The position numbers and the translations under genes are program-made. DNA of 64,000 nt from an uncultured bacterium (GTDB lineage: Bacteria; Hydrogenedentota; Hydrogenedentia; Hydrogenedentales; CAILVY01), in the NCBI GenBank assembly GCA_937951485.1, contig CALEDJ010000016.1:139086-203085 (forward strand), written 5' to 3'. The notes under the pieces are model-generated. The model was not told the origin of the DNA and did no database searches. It was given only the letters and a program-made list of their open reading frames with translations. Below, one piece after another: positions 1 to 8,684 of the stretch; position 1 is the stretch's first letter; each line of letters starts with the position of its first letter.

Positions 1-161
1 CAGGATGCCCGTGCTGCATTGGATAACAGAAGGTTTTGCAAGAGCCTTTGACGTGTGCTTTTCATAGGTCCTCTCCGTCCTATAACATCCTGTTTTGCAA
101 TATTTTCCACAAATCCTCCGCCGCGCACCGCCCGCGGCGGCGCGGGCAAAAAGGACGTTCC

Positions 162-2426
162 ATGCAACCCCTGATCCTTACCCCGACGGAAGCGGCGGCG
201 CTCGATGCGCGGCGCATCGGCGGCAAAGCGTGGGGGCTGTTGCGCCTGACAGCGGCGGGGGCACGGGTGCCGCCGTGGCGCGTGATTCCAGCGGACGTGG
301 CGGCGGGGCGCCCGTGGCGCGAGGATGCGGCCGCCGTGGCGGCGTTGCGGGCGTGCTTTGAGGCGCTGCGCCGACCGCCGTTTCAGGGCGTAGCGGTACG
401 GTCTTCCGCGCAGATCGAAGACGCCGCGCGGCAATCCTGCGCAGGACGTTTTGCGACGGTGTTTGTGGCAGATGCCGGCGAATTGGTCGCAGCGTTGAAT
501 CATGTCCTGGATTCCGCCGGCGATGCGGCGGTTTCCGGGGGGATGGCGGTCATTCTGCAGTCTTGGGTGGCGGCCAGGGCGGCAGGGGTGCTGTTCTCGA
601 CGAACCCGGCAGCGGCACATCCCGACCGATGCTACCTTGAAGTGGTTCATGGCCAGGGGGCGGCGCTGGTCGGCGGCGGCGCGCAGCCGTCCCGGTTCCA
701 CCTGGACATTGTATCAGCGCACCTCCTGGACGCAGATCCCGGAGCAGACGGGCCGGACGACCTGGACCCCGCCTGGACCGCCGCGCTGCTGGCCACGCTG
801 CTGCGCGTCGAAGACCGAATGCAGACCCTCGTAGACATTGAATGGGCGGCGGATGCCCACGATCTCTGGTTCCTCCAGGCGCGCCCAGTCACGGCGATTC
901 GCGCCCATCCCGATCTGATGTCGCCGCATTGCGCTACTTCATGGTTCTTCGACCAGCGCTTCACGGAACCCATCCGCCCCATCACACGCACCACGCTGAT
1001 TCCGCGCATCGCGCGCATCGCGCTTGGCGAAGCGCTCGCCATGCGCGGTGCAGCCGCGCCCGACAATCCCGTGTCGTACTACGGCGGACAAGTCTATGTG
1101 CCGCACACGGTGTACCGCGCCATGCTGCGCGGTGCGCCGCGCTGGTTTCTCTCAGAAGACCTGCGCCAACTGTTTCCCGCGCGCTGCGCGTGTCCGCCGG
1201 CGGCGCGGCGGCGCGGCTCCCTTCTGCATTACGCCGCGTGCGCAGTCGTCGCGGTGCTGCGGGAACGGCGTGATGTATTCCGAAACATCTCCGCATGGGA
1301 TCAGTTCCAGGAGGAATTACGCCGGGCGCTGGAAAATATGCCGGAGACCATGCCGGAATCGGAAGCCGAATGGCGCGCCCGATGGGAACGCCTCGACACA
1401 CTGAACGACCGTTTCCTGCGACTGCACCGGTGGAGTTACCTCTGGGCGAATTACGCGTATTACGCCTGGCGTCTGGTCTGCGCCATGCTGCCCGAATCCT
1501 GGGCGGCGCGCCGCGAACGCCGTCTCTGGCAAGGCCTTCGTCTCCCTACCGCCGAAGCAAATGCCGCGCTGCGCGCCGCGCTTGCGCAGGACGCGGACCC
1601 CGCCGCGCTGGAAACATTGCGGCGCGACTACGGCCATCGCTCGCCATCCCTGGACCATGCCGCGCCCACCTGGGCGGAATTGGCCGATGCGGACATGTTG
1701 CACGCATATTATGGTGGAATACCCGCATCTCCACCGGCCACGCCGCCGGGAACGCCGGCGCGTTGGCGCGGCCCGATGCGGATACTGGCGCGGCTCCTGG
1801 CGATGCGCGAGGAACAGCGCTTTGAGTGGGAACGCATCCTGGCGCAACAGCGCCGGATGCTGGCGCAGGCCGGCGCATGGCTCGCCGCGCATGGCATCAT
1901 CGCCGACGCCGGGGACGTGTGGTTCCTGGAATGGGACGAACTGATCGCCGCGCGCTATCGCGGCGCCGAGGCGCCGCGCGGGGCGATCGCACGACGACGC
2001 CACGCGTTCCATCTCGAATCATTGATGGAAAAACCGCTCTTCATCGGCCCGGAACCGCCCGACGTTCCGCCGTCCGCCGCGCACCTGCGCGGCATCGCCG
2101 CGTCGCCCGGCGTGGTCCGGGGACGCGCCGTCTTCCTGCGCACCCCGGGCGACCTGCCGCCGCCCGGCGACACGCCGATCATCGCCGTATTGCGCGCCCT
2201 GGATCCCGCGTGGACCGTCCTCCTGTCTCGCGTGCAGGGCGTCGTTCTGGAACGTGGCGGCGTACTCTCCCATGCCGCCATCCTCGCCCGCGAACGGGGC
2301 GTCCCCCTCGTGATTGGCGTCGAAGACGCCACCCGCCGCATCCCGCCGGGAACCTGGCTTACCCTGGACGCCGCGCGCGGTATCGTGTATCTCGACAATA
2401 TTGATCAGGGGAACAGCGCGTCGTAG
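162..2426 (+). CDS. PEP-utilising phosphotransferase (rifampicin phosphotransferase/PEP synthase-like)
   Basis: A 754-residue protein of the PEP synthase/PPDK superfamily. The N-terminal ATP-grasp domain shows IGGKAWGLLRL near residue 18, AVRSSAQIED near 78 and the closing FLQARPVTAI near 240. The C-terminus is the swivelling phospho-histidine domain with GGVLSHAAILARERGVPLVIG, His near residue 704. The protein ends about 50 residues after this His, so the PEP/pyruvate TIM barrel of true PEP synthase or PPDK is absent. That architecture (ATP-grasp, middle domain, His domain) is the one of rifampicin phosphotransferase-like enzymes, which pass the beta-phosphate of ATP to a small acceptor. The acceptor here is unknown. 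I start at ATG 162, preceded by AAGGA, because the reading frame extending upstream to 36 has no family resemblance. The 3' end overlaps the convergent Nudix gene by 22 bp. Confidence 0.8.
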   Translation: MQPLILTPTEAAALDARRIGGKAWGLLRLTAAGARVPPWRVIPADVAAGRPWREDAAAVAALRACFEALRRPPFQGVAVRSSAQIEDAARQSCAGRFATVFVADAGELVAALNHVLDSAGDAAVSGGMAVILQSWVAARAAGVLFSTNPAAAHPDRCYLEVVHGQGAALVGGGAQPSRFHLDIVSAHLLDADPGADGPDDLDPAWTAALLATLLRVEDRMQTLVDIEWAADAHDLWFLQARPVTAIRAHPDLMSPHCATSWFFDQRFTEPIRPITRTTLIPRIARIALGEALAMRGAAAPDNPVSYYGGQVYVPHTVYRAMLRGAPRWFLSEDLRQLFPARCACPPAARRRGSLLHYAACAVVAVLRERRDVFRNISAWDQFQEELRRALENMPETMPESEAEWRARWERLDTLNDRFLRLHRWSYLWANYAYYAWRLVCAMLPESWAARRERRLWQGLRLPTAEANAALRAALAQDADPAALETLRRDYGHRSPSLDHAAPTWAELADADMLHAYYGGIPASPPATPPGTPARWRGPMRILARLLAMREEQRFEWERILAQQRRMLAQAGAWLAAHGIIADAGDVWFLEWDELIAARYRGAEAPRGAIARRRHAFHLESLMEKPLFIGPEPPDVPPSAAHLRGIAASPGVVRGRAVFLRTPGDLPPPGDTPIIAVLRALDPAWTVLLSRVQGVVLERGGVLSHAAILARERGVPLVIGVEDATRRIPPGTWLTLDAARGIVYLDNIDQGNSAS

Positions 2427-2926
2427 GTTTCCAGCAGGTCACGGTGGACGGTGAAGACCAGGTTGGGCCGGTCGGCCAGGGCATAGAAGCGCACCTCGCT
2501 CACATCGCTGCCCGCGCGAAGTTCGCCCTCCCAGCCCTCGACAAGATAGCCCAACACCAGGATGGCCCCGGAAATCGCGCTGGGCCGGGCGCTCGCGCCA
2601 ATCAGGCGGAAACGGCCGCCGCGCAGCCCCGTCTCCTCAAAGAGTTCCCGTCGCGCCGATTCCTCCGGGTTTTCCCCCACTTCCATAAAGCCCCCCGGCA
2701 GGCTCCATTCGCCCTTGCACGGCTCCACGCCGCGCCGCACCAGCAGCAATGCGCCATCGTCCCGGCGCACAAAACAGCAGGTCGCCGGGACGGGGTTGTG
2801 GTAGAAAAAGCGGCGACAGCGACGGCAGTGGGGCTGATGCCGCTCGCCGTCATCATGCACCACAAGCCGATCACCGCAACTCGGGCAGAAGTTGTATTGC
2901 AGCGGGTCCGGCGGCGTGTAACTCAT
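2405..2926 (-). CDS. Nudix hydrolase with N-terminal zinc ribbon
   Basis: A 173-residue protein. Residues 14-40 form a two-knuckle zinc ribbon (CPSCGDR and CRRCRR). Residues 50-170 form a Nudix fold with the full Nudix box GGFMEVGENPEESARRELFE followed by ETGL, so the metal-binding REXXEE core is intact. Zinc-ribbon Nudix proteins of this size are usually NADH pyrophosphatase-like or ADP-ribose/nucleotide-sugar pyrophosphatases. The substrate cannot be read from the sequence. The gene converges on the PEP-utilising enzyme and overlaps it by 22 bp. No strong ribosome-binding site precedes ATG 2926. Confidence 0.85.
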   Translation of the reverse strand: MSYTPPDPLQYNFCPSCGDRLVVHDDGERHQPHCRRCRRFFYHNPVPATCCFVRRDDGALLLVRRGVEPCKGEWSLPGGFMEVGENPEESARRELFEETGLRGGRFRLIGASARPSAISGAILVLGYLVEGWEGELRAGSDVSEVRFYALADRPNLVFTVHRDLLETYDALFP

Positions 2927-2993
2927 CGTATTTCCATTCTGGTCATCAACATCGTCTCATATGCGGCGATGGGCCGCTGCCTTATGCGAACAG

Positions 2994-3815
2994 TCACTTG
3001 ACACATCGAAAAACCACCTGACTCGGCGGAATCCGGTAGCGGCGGATTTCCTCCGGTTCGAGAAAATCTTTCGGGTCTATCCGCTCATAGGAGAACGGCG
3101 CCAGCCGCTCCTCAAAATCCAGCGGGGAATAGCCGCGATAATGATCGTATATTTCCGGGTCCGGCCGGCCGAACTCCACCGTCTTCGCCCAATCCATCAT
3201 GAACGGCACCATGATATACGCCGCGCCGTCAGGGTGCAGCACGCGGCGCATTTCCGCGATGCCGCGCCGGTCGTCCGGCACATGTTCGAGCACGTGCAGA
3301 CAGAAAATGGCGTGGACGGCGTTGTCTGCAAGGGCGAGATGCTGCATGTCGCACTGGAAAGCCGTGCCACGATGGGGCCGAATCATGTCCAGCGCATAAT
3401 CCGTATGCAGGCATTTCAGGTCCGGATTTCGCGCAATCAACACGCCGACCTGCTGCTCCGGCGCAAAATGCAGGGCCACGCCCGACAGCCGCATGAATAC
3501 CGGGCAGGCGCGCAAAAGATAAATATGCAGCATCCGGTGGCGCTCATGCGCGCGGCAGTGCGGGCACTCCGCCGACGGCACCGTGAAGGTTCCGCAATCT
3601 ATGGTGCGGAATTCGTAGCCGCGCCAGCCGCAGCAGGGACACTCCACCCGCGGCCGCCGCGTCAGTCGGTTCCGAAGACGCAGCCACGCATTGACGAGTA
3701 CATAGTGCGCATAGGCGCTCGCGGACGCCCAGCCGCTCCGGCGCAGCCGCTGCGAGAAAACTATGGCCGCATTCGCCGCGCCGCGCACCGTCTCCTTTAT
3801 CTTGATCCATGTCAT
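2994..3815 (-). CDS. SAM-dependent methyltransferase (type 11) with cysteine-rich N-terminus
   Basis: About 273 residues from ATG 3815; an upstream in-frame start at 3902 is possible but the added 29 residues look non-coding. Near residue 35 there is a CPCCGWRG knuckle and, about 20 residues on, CPHCRAHERHR, suggesting a structural zinc site. The C-terminal half is a class I methyltransferase: the acidic/NAVHAIFCLHVLEHVPDDRR segment (split here as NAVHAIFCLHVLEHVP) and LHPDGAAYIMVPF match motif post-I and motif III of Methyltransf_11. Family members of this form are often found near polysaccharide genes, but the acceptor is unknown. Confidence 0.75.
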   Translation of the reverse strand: MTWIKIKETVRGAANAAIVFSQRLRRSGWASASAYAHYVLVNAWLRLRNRLTRRPRVECPCCGWRGYEFRTIDCGTFTVPSAECPHCRAHERHRMLHIYLLRACPVFMRLSGVALHFAPEQQVGVLIARNPDLKCLHTDYALDMIRPHRGTAFQCDMQHLALADNAVHAIFCLHVLEHVPDDRRGIAEMRRVLHPDGAAYIMVPFMMDWAKTVEFGRPDPEIYDHYRGYSPLDFEERLAPFSYERIDPKDFLEPEEIRRYRIPPSQVVFRCVK

Positions 3816-4522
3816 GCGTTCTGCAACGCCCCGTCTCACAAGGAAAACCCGCTGTGCGCAGTCAACATTCCGGGGCCATGGTAACAACCATAAACAGCGC
3901 AATCAATCTCCCGCGATCAGCCCCCTGCTCGAATGACAGCCCCCTTCTTCGCGCGAAGCAGCATGGTCTGTCCCACCTGCGTTGAACCGGTCATGAACAG
4001 CACCGACATTGAAGAAAGGGACCCGCTTTCTCAGCGGCAAGCGCGCCAAACATGACTCCTGACATGTCCGCCGTGTTTGGTGGAAGTTGGGCCCTGCGGT
4101 TCACACAGTGGCTGATTTGGAGTGCGCCGCCTGTTCGGCACACTCCATAACGGCGCAAATCCTTACGGGTTCATGTTCATTTGATATGATGAGAGGCATT
4201 TGCGAAATGGACTCTTTTGGCGCGTTAGAGCACGAAATATCAGGGATTTCAGATGGCACTGAGAACCGGAACGCCCGTTTCGCAAATGTCTCGATGAGTA
4301 CGTCTATCTTGAAACCGTAAATCGTCTTGAGATGCGCCGGGGAATGAAATTTTTCCGTGAAACGCGCTGCCGCATCCCGCGACGCGGGAGCGTCGCAGGG
4401 GTGCGTTACACCGCAGGAGCGGTGTAACGAGGGGAAATGTTGCACCAAAGGTTGCACCAAAGGGGCACAACGGGGGAATTCTGGGCAATCGCGGCGATGA
4501 AAGCGGCGATTTGAAAATCCGC
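3816..4522. other. Gene-poor spacer carrying a Rep-C repeat
   Basis: About 700 bases with no convincing gene. Two short frames (77 aa on the plus strand, 153 aa on the minus strand) lack ribosome-binding sites and recognisable motifs, and the longer one runs through the repeat at 4384-4434. The stretch 4080-4320 is AT-richer than its surroundings. I see no RNA gene other than the tRNA terminator at its right edge. Confidence 0.5.
4384..4434. repeat. Rep-C palindromic repeat, copy 1
   Basis: GC-rich repeat beginning GCGGGAGCGTCG and containing the perfect palindrome GTTACACCG ... CGGTGTAAC (9-bp arms, 6-base loop, 4405-4428) followed by AGGGG. The same block recurs at 52640-52690 with GACACCGCGGGAGCGGTGTC and, inverted, at 45293-45315. 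Confidence 0.7.
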
Positions 4523-4554
4523 AAAAAACCCTTGAAAAACGGGATTTTTCAGGG
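4523..4554 (-). terminator. Rho-independent terminator of tRNA-Lys
   Basis: Read on the minus strand: stem CCCTGAAAAA / TTTTTCAAGGG (one bulge) with a TCCCG loop, followed directly by TTTTTT. It lies 8 bases past the tRNA CCA end, the expected place for the transcript to stop. Confidence 0.8.
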
Positions 4555-4562
4555 TAAATCAA

Positions 4563-4638
4563 TGGTGAACGGGGCGGGATTCGAACCCGCGGCCACCGGA
4601 TTAAAAGTCCGATGCTCTACCGACTGAGCTACCCGTCC
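4563..4638 (-). tRNA. tRNA-Lys (anticodon UUU)
   Basis: Complete cloverleaf on the minus strand. The acceptor GGACGGG pairs with CCCGTTC (one G-U), D arm GCTC...GAGC, anticodon stem CGGAC/ATCCG with loop containing TTT, and T arm GCGGG-TTCGAAT-CCCGC. The discriminator is A and CCA is encoded (4563-4565). Anticodon TTT reads AAA/AAG lysine codons. It is flanked by a promoter at 4690-4719 and a terminator at 4523-4554, so it is probably a single-gene transcript. Confidence 0.97.
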
Positions 4639-4689
4639 ACGAATGAAAATGACGCGCCGAAACTGAAGTAGAGGCGCGCGTATGGGGCT

Positions 4690-4719
4690 ATTGTACGTGT
4701 TTTTCATAGGGGAACGCAA
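4690..4719 (-). promoter_or_regulatory. Candidate promoter of tRNA-Lys
   Basis: On the minus strand TTGCGT (-35) and TACAAT (-10) are separated by 18 bp. The predicted start lies about 45 bases before the mature tRNA 5' end, which is usual for a tRNA leader. Confidence 0.45.
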
Positions 4720-4840
4720 GACACGGCACCGAAATCGCCCCTTGGGAATGCAATGGCGGAATCGCTGACCGAAATCATGGAAACGTCCGCCATCCGCAGG
4801 CGCCCATGGCGGCATGGAGGGCCGCCGTTTTGGGCATGGG

Positions 4841-5210
4841 CGAGCAGGCCTGTAAGCCGGGTTCTGTCTAGGGGATTGCTCCCCCGAGACGGCCATTCCT
4901 CTTGGACGCGCGTCGCCGCGCGCCTCCAGCATCCAACCCGGGAGCGGCGCGGGCCACGCCATGGCTCCCCTATTCGGAATTGCTCCGGGTGGGGTTTGGC
5001 AAGCCGCCGTGTCACCACGACGCTGGTGCGCTCTTACCGCACCTTTTCACCTTTGCCGGCCCCGCAGTGACGCGGGACGTGGGCCGTGTGTTTTCTGTGC
5101 CACTTTCCGTCGGGTCGCCCCGCCTTCGCGTTACGAAGCACCCCGCCCTGTGGAGCCCGGACTTTCCTCGGCGTCCGCACTGCGGACGCCGCGGCCGTCC
5201 GGCCTGCTCG
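4841..5210 (-). ncRNA. rnpB: RNase P RNA (bacterial type A)
   Basis: About 370 nt on the minus strand. The ends CGAGCAGGCC and GGCCTGCTCG pair as helix P1. The universally conserved 5' core GAGGAAAGTCCGGGCTCC appears just after P2/P3, and the 3' core ACAGAACCCGGCTTAC just before the end. Internal elements include GGTGCGGTAAGAGCGCACC (P10/P11 region). The RNA is the catalytic subunit that trims tRNA 5' leaders, and it sits 200 bases upstream of a tRNA gene on the same strand. Several short frames drawn across it are not genes. Confidence 0.97.
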
Positions 5211-5216
5211 CAATTG

Positions 5217-5222
5217 ATTATA
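5217..5222 (-). promoter_or_regulatory. -10 box of rnpB
   Basis: Perfect TATAAT on the minus strand, ending 6 bases before the first paired base of RNase P RNA helix P1, exactly where a -10 should be. No good -35 hexamer is visible 16-18 bp upstream. Confidence 0.75.
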
Positions 5223-5249
5223 CCTCATGGAGGGCGCGAAAACCGAGTA

Positions 5250-5420
5250 CGGCTGCAAAAAAGGAAGCGGGAGAAGCAGTAGGACGGGTCGGGCCGGGGG
5301 GATTGGGCGAAGGGGAGGGAGGGAGAAACGGGATGGAGGGAGGGAAGGGATGGCGGAAATGGGGCACAGGGAAGCGGTGGATATGGCGGAAAGAAAGCGC
5401 TGGTAGCGGGAAATGATCGG
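5250..5420 (+). other. Purine-rich tract with G-quadruplex motif
   Basis: The plus strand is almost entirely G and A over about 170 bases. At 5312-5332 it has four G-runs with short loops (GGG-A-GGG-A-GGG-AGAAAC-GGG), and more G3 runs follow to 5349. It lies between the divergent rnpB promoter and the sugar operon start at 5597. No supported gene lies here. Confidence 0.6.
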
Positions 5421-5596
5421 GGCGTTGCCTGGTCCGCGTTGACATGTTCTTTGGGCGGACAGTATCATCCGTTTGCTTCAGATGTGTACGTCGGAACCTG
5501 GCGCGTTCCTGTCTTTTCCATCGAAGAACATGTGTGTGGCTGTTGCGCCGTGGTGGCGTCCAAGTATTTCCAGGGTTGAAGAAGAGGGACCGAATT

Positions 5597-6601
5597 ATGT
5601 TGCGGGTGGGACTGATCGGATATGGCTATTGGGGGCCGAATCTGGCGCGAAATTTCAACGCGCATCCGGAGTGTGCGCTGATACGGATCGCGGACATGGC
5701 GCCGGCGCGCAGAAGCGCGGCGGCGGCGGCGTTTCCGGCGGCGGAGGTGACGGACGCCGCGGACATTGCCAAAGCGCCGGACCTGGATGTCATTGTCGTC
5801 GCTACCCCGGTGTTCACGCATTATGAACTGGCGAAGACCGCGCTGGAGCACGGCAAACATGTCTGGGTGGAAAAGCCGATGACCTCGACGCATGACCAGG
5901 CGCGGGAACTGACCGACCTTGCCCGCGCCCGCGGCCTGACGCTGATGGTGGACCATACGTTTCTGTTCACGGGCGCGGTGCGAAAAATGAAGGCGCTGAT
6001 TGATGCGGGGGAGTTGGGCGATTTGTATTATTATGATTCGACACGGATTAATCTTGGCATTTTCCAGCACGACATCAACGTGGTGTGGGACCTGGCGCCG
6101 CATGACTTGTCCATCATGGATTACCTGCTGGGCGACGCGGCGGAGGCGGTGAGCGCGCACGGCCGGGGCCATTTCGACACGGGGTTGGAGGATGTGGCGT
6201 ATGTGACGGTGTTTTACCCGAACAATCTGATCGCGCATTTTCATCTGAACTGGCTGTCGCCGGTGAAAATCCGGCGGACAGTGGTGGGCGGGTCGAAGAA
6301 GATGCTGGTGTGGGACGACCTGAACAAGGAGGAGCAGATCAAAATCTACGACAAGGGGATGGCGGTGGAGACGAAGGAGGGGTTGTATCGCGTGTTGGCG
6401 ACGCCGCGCCACGGCGACATGTATGCGCCGGTGGTGCCGACCGTCGAGGCGCTGAAAACCGAGGTGGAATATTTCGTGGAGTGCATTGAAAAAGGGCTTA
6501 CGCCTTTCAATAACGGCGCGGCGGGCGCGCGCATCATCGCGATGTTGGAGGCGACGGATCGATCGTTGAAAGAGAACGGGCGGGTTATCGCCTTGCGGTG
6601 A
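5597..6601 (+). CDS. Gfo/Idh/MocA-family nucleotide-sugar 3-dehydrogenase (WbpB/WlbA-like)
   Basis: 334 residues from ATG 5597 (GAGGGAC ribosome-binding site). The N-terminal Rossmann fold has GLIGYGYWGPNLARNF at residues 5-20. The active-site lysine is in WVEKPMT (Lys93), and the C-terminal catalytic region has VWDLAPHD at 163-170. The GYGYWGPN signature is typical of sugar-nucleotide oxidoreductases acting at C3 in the WbpB/WlbA group. The next two genes, 42 and 3 bases away, are a formyltransferase and a DegT aminotransferase. That order implies oxidation of a UDP-sugar to a 3-keto sugar for transamination. Assignment to C3 oxidation is inference from family and context. Confidence 0.85.
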   Translation: MLRVGLIGYGYWGPNLARNFNAHPECALIRIADMAPARRSAAAAAFPAAEVTDAADIAKAPDLDVIVVATPVFTHYELAKTALEHGKHVWVEKPMTSTHDQARELTDLARARGLTLMVDHTFLFTGAVRKMKALIDAGELGDLYYYDSTRINLGIFQHDINVVWDLAPHDLSIMDYLLGDAAEAVSAHGRGHFDTGLEDVAYVTVFYPNNLIAHFHLNWLSPVKIRRTVVGGSKKMLVWDDLNKEEQIKIYDKGMAVETKEGLYRVLATPRHGDMYAPVVPTVEALKTEVEYFVECIEKGLTPFNNGAAGARIIAMLEATDRSLKENGRVIALR

Positions 6602-6643
6602 CACACGAGCAGGGTTCTGCAAGTACTGGAATGGAAGGTAAAG

Positions 6644-7321
6644 ATGGCGAGAAACGTTATTCTGCTGGGCAAAGGCGCACTGGCGATCCGGGTGGCGGAG
6701 TGGTTCCTGCAAAATCCGGATTACACCCTGAAATTGGTGGTGCCCGTGATCCCGGAGCCGAAATGGACCGATTCGATTTCCGCATGGGCAAACAAGCACG
6801 ATGTGCCATTGGTCGAATCCGGTCGGTATAAAGACATCCCCGGCGTAAAGGACGAACATTGGCGCATTGATCTGGCGTTTTCGGTCTTTTACGACCGAAT
6901 CATCAGACCGTGGTTTATTGACAAGTGCGATCGGATCCTCAACCTGCACAACGGTCCGTTGCCGCGTTACCGGGGCGTGTCTCCCATCAACTGGGCGCTG
7001 AAAAATGAAGAGCGGATGCACGGCGTCACGATTCACGAGATCACGCCGGGAATAGACGACGGGCCGATCGTCTCGCAGGTGTTGTATTCGATTTACCCCG
7101 AGTTTGACGAAGTGCGGGATGCATATCTCCGGGGTTTGGCATACGGCTGGACCTTGTTCGAGCAGACCATGCCGATACTGGAGAAGATCAAGGCGGTGCC
7201 ACAGGACGAGTCGAAGGCGCTGTATTACGATTCGAGCAAGAACGCCCTGCTCGGTGAACGCCGCTATTTTACGCGGGAGGAATCGTTGCGGGCCATGGCA
7301 CAGCCGGGGAAGGAACACTGA
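6644..7321 (+). CDS. Sugar N-formyltransferase
   Basis: 225 residues with the formyltransferase fold. The catalytic triad of the family is visible as Asn100-x-His102 in NLHNGPLPRYRG and Asp138 in PGIDDGPIV, with the usual 36-residue spacing from His to Asp. The length is that of small sugar N-formyltransferases (WlaRD/QdtF/VioF type) that use N10-formyltetrahydrofolate to formylate a primary amine on a nucleotide sugar, and is shorter than methionyl-tRNA formyltransferase. It sits 3 bases upstream of the aminotransferase expected to make that amine. Which sugar is formylated cannot be read directly. Confidence 0.88.
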   Translation: MARNVILLGKGALAIRVAEWFLQNPDYTLKLVVPVIPEPKWTDSISAWANKHDVPLVESGRYKDIPGVKDEHWRIDLAFSVFYDRIIRPWFIDKCDRILNLHNGPLPRYRGVSPINWALKNEERMHGVTIHEITPGIDDGPIVSQVLYSIYPEFDEVRDAYLRGLAYGWTLFEQTMPILEKIKAVPQDESKALYYDSSKNALLGERRYFTREESLRAMAQPGKEH

Positions 7322-7324
7322 CCT

Positions 7325-8431
7325 ATGCAGGTGCCGTTTCTGGATTTGAAGACCCCGCACAACGAACTGGCCGATGAGATTCTGCCGCTGTGGGAGGAGA
7401 TTCTGCGGCATGCGGCATTTGTGGGGGGGCCGCATGTGGCGGCCTTTGAGGAGGAATTCGCGGCGGCGTGCGGAACATCGCATTGCGTGGCGGTCAACAG
7501 CGGTACCGATGCGCTCCGTTTTGCGTTTCTGGCGCTCGGCCTGCGGCCGGGCGATGAGGTGATTACGGTGGCGAATACCTTTATCGCCACGACGGAAGCG
7601 ATCACGCAGGCCGGCGGGCGGCCTGTTTTTGTGGATATTGACCCCCGCACGTACAACATGGACCCGGCAAAGATTGAGGCGGCCCTCACGCCCCGCACCA
7701 AGGGAATCGTGCCCGTCCATCTGTATGGACAGACGGCGGAGATGGACCCGATTCTGGAGATTGCGGGCCGGAAGGGCCTGTGGGTGGTGGAGGACGCCGC
7801 GCAGGCGCAACTGGCCGAATACAAGGGCCGCCGCGCCGGTTCCATGGGCGTCATGGCGGCGACGTCATTCTATCCCGGAAAGAACCTGGGCGCGTGCGGC
7901 GAGGCGGGCGCGGTGATGACCAACGACGCCGCGCTGGCCGCCACGGTGCGCAAACTCCGCGACCACGGTCAGGCCAGGAAGTATTACCACGAGATGGAAG
8001 GGTATAACGGGCGCTGCGATGCGCTGCAGGCGGCCGCGCTCCGGATTAAACTGCGCCGCTTGCCGGAATGGAATGCGGCGCGGCGCGCCGCGGCGGCGCG
8101 TTATCTTGAGCGGCTCTCCGGGATACCGGACGTCGTTGCGCCGAAAGTGGCGGACGGCTGCCTGCCCGTGTGGCACTTGTTCGTGATTCAGGTGGATAAT
8201 CGCGACACGGTGGCTGAAGCGCTGCGCGACCGGGGCGTCGGCACGGGGCTGCATTATCCCGTGCCGTTGCATCTGCAGGAAGCGTATCGCCATCTGGGGG
8301 GGGTTGAGGGCGCGCTGCCCGTGACGGAAGCCTGTGCGCGGAGATTGCTGTCCCTGCCGATCTTTCCCGGTCTGACCGATGCGCAGATTGATTACGTCTG
8401 CGAATCATTGGCAGCGGCAATAGAAAAGTGA
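7325..8431 (+). CDS. DegT/DnrJ/EryC1/StrS aminotransferase (WbpE-like)
   Basis: 368-residue PLP-dependent sugar aminotransferase. The PLP lysine is Lys186 in SFYPGKNLGACGEAGAV. Asp157 and Gln160 of VVEDAAQA contact the cofactor ring, and NSGTDAL (residues 58-64) is the phosphate-binding motif. The family converts keto-sugar nucleotides to amino sugars, usually with glutamate as donor. Together with the upstream dehydrogenase it forms a WbpB/WbpE-type pair (3-keto then 3-amino). ATG 7325 follows the formyltransferase stop by 3 bases, so the genes are probably translationally coupled. Confidence 0.9.
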   Translation: MQVPFLDLKTPHNELADEILPLWEEILRHAAFVGGPHVAAFEEEFAAACGTSHCVAVNSGTDALRFAFLALGLRPGDEVITVANTFIATTEAITQAGGRPVFVDIDPRTYNMDPAKIEAALTPRTKGIVPVHLYGQTAEMDPILEIAGRKGLWVVEDAAQAQLAEYKGRRAGSMGVMAATSFYPGKNLGACGEAGAVMTNDAALAATVRKLRDHGQARKYYHEMEGYNGRCDALQAAALRIKLRRLPEWNAARRAAAARYLERLSGIPDVVAPKVADGCLPVWHLFVIQVDNRDTVAEALRDRGVGTGLHYPVPLHLQEAYRHLGGVEGALPVTEACARRLLSLPIFPGLTDAQIDYVCESLAAAIEK

Positions 8432-8558
8432 CGCATTGAAGGAAAAGACTGCGCCGGAATCCGCCTCCGGTGAGCACAGAGGCTTTTGAGGAAGTTGTCT
8501 GTAATTGGAAGGGTGATTTGTGCCCCCCTTTGCATAGGAGTGCATATGAGAATTTCTG

Positions 8559-8605
8559 GAGACCTTCGGTCGTGGGCGTGGCACGGTCGGGCGACCGGCC
8601 ACAAC
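8559..8605 (-). repeat. Rep-A repeat, isolated copy
   Basis: Inverted relative to the array at 23.7 kb. On the minus strand it reads TTGTGGCCGGTC, then GACCG..CCAC, then GACCGAAGGTCT. It occupies the 250-base gap between the aminotransferase and the nucleotide-sugar dehydrogenase; nothing else is seen in that gap. Confidence 0.7.
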
Positions 8606-8684
8606 AAAAAAAGCGCAAGCGCGGCTTGGGTCCCCCAAAGGGCGGGGCGCGAAGCGCCGTGGGCTGTGAATGAGGAATAGGACA

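Noticed and set aside
4087-4562. Short frames on both strands before the tRNA (77 and 153 residues)
   Set aside because: No ribosome-binding site, no motif. The longer frame crosses a Rep-C palindrome and the tRNA terminator.
4549-5468. Several 90-150 residue frames across the tRNA and RNase P RNA
   Set aside because: They overlap two well-defined structural RNA genes and a purine tract.
5465-7810. 781-residue open frame on the minus strand opposite the dehydrogenase, formyltransferase and aminotransferase genes
   Set aside because: It is antisense to three recognisable genes, is rich in Arg, His and Gln, and has no family motif. Long antisense frames are expected in GC-rich coding DNA. The same reasoning removes the frames at 8046-10052, 10876-12924, 27205-29118, 29134-30249, 30588-31997, 19349-20893, 38363-39415, 47139-49076 and 58184-60529.
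8470-8680. 67-residue frame between the aminotransferase and the dehydrogenase
   Set aside because: It only translates a Rep-A repeat and its flanks.
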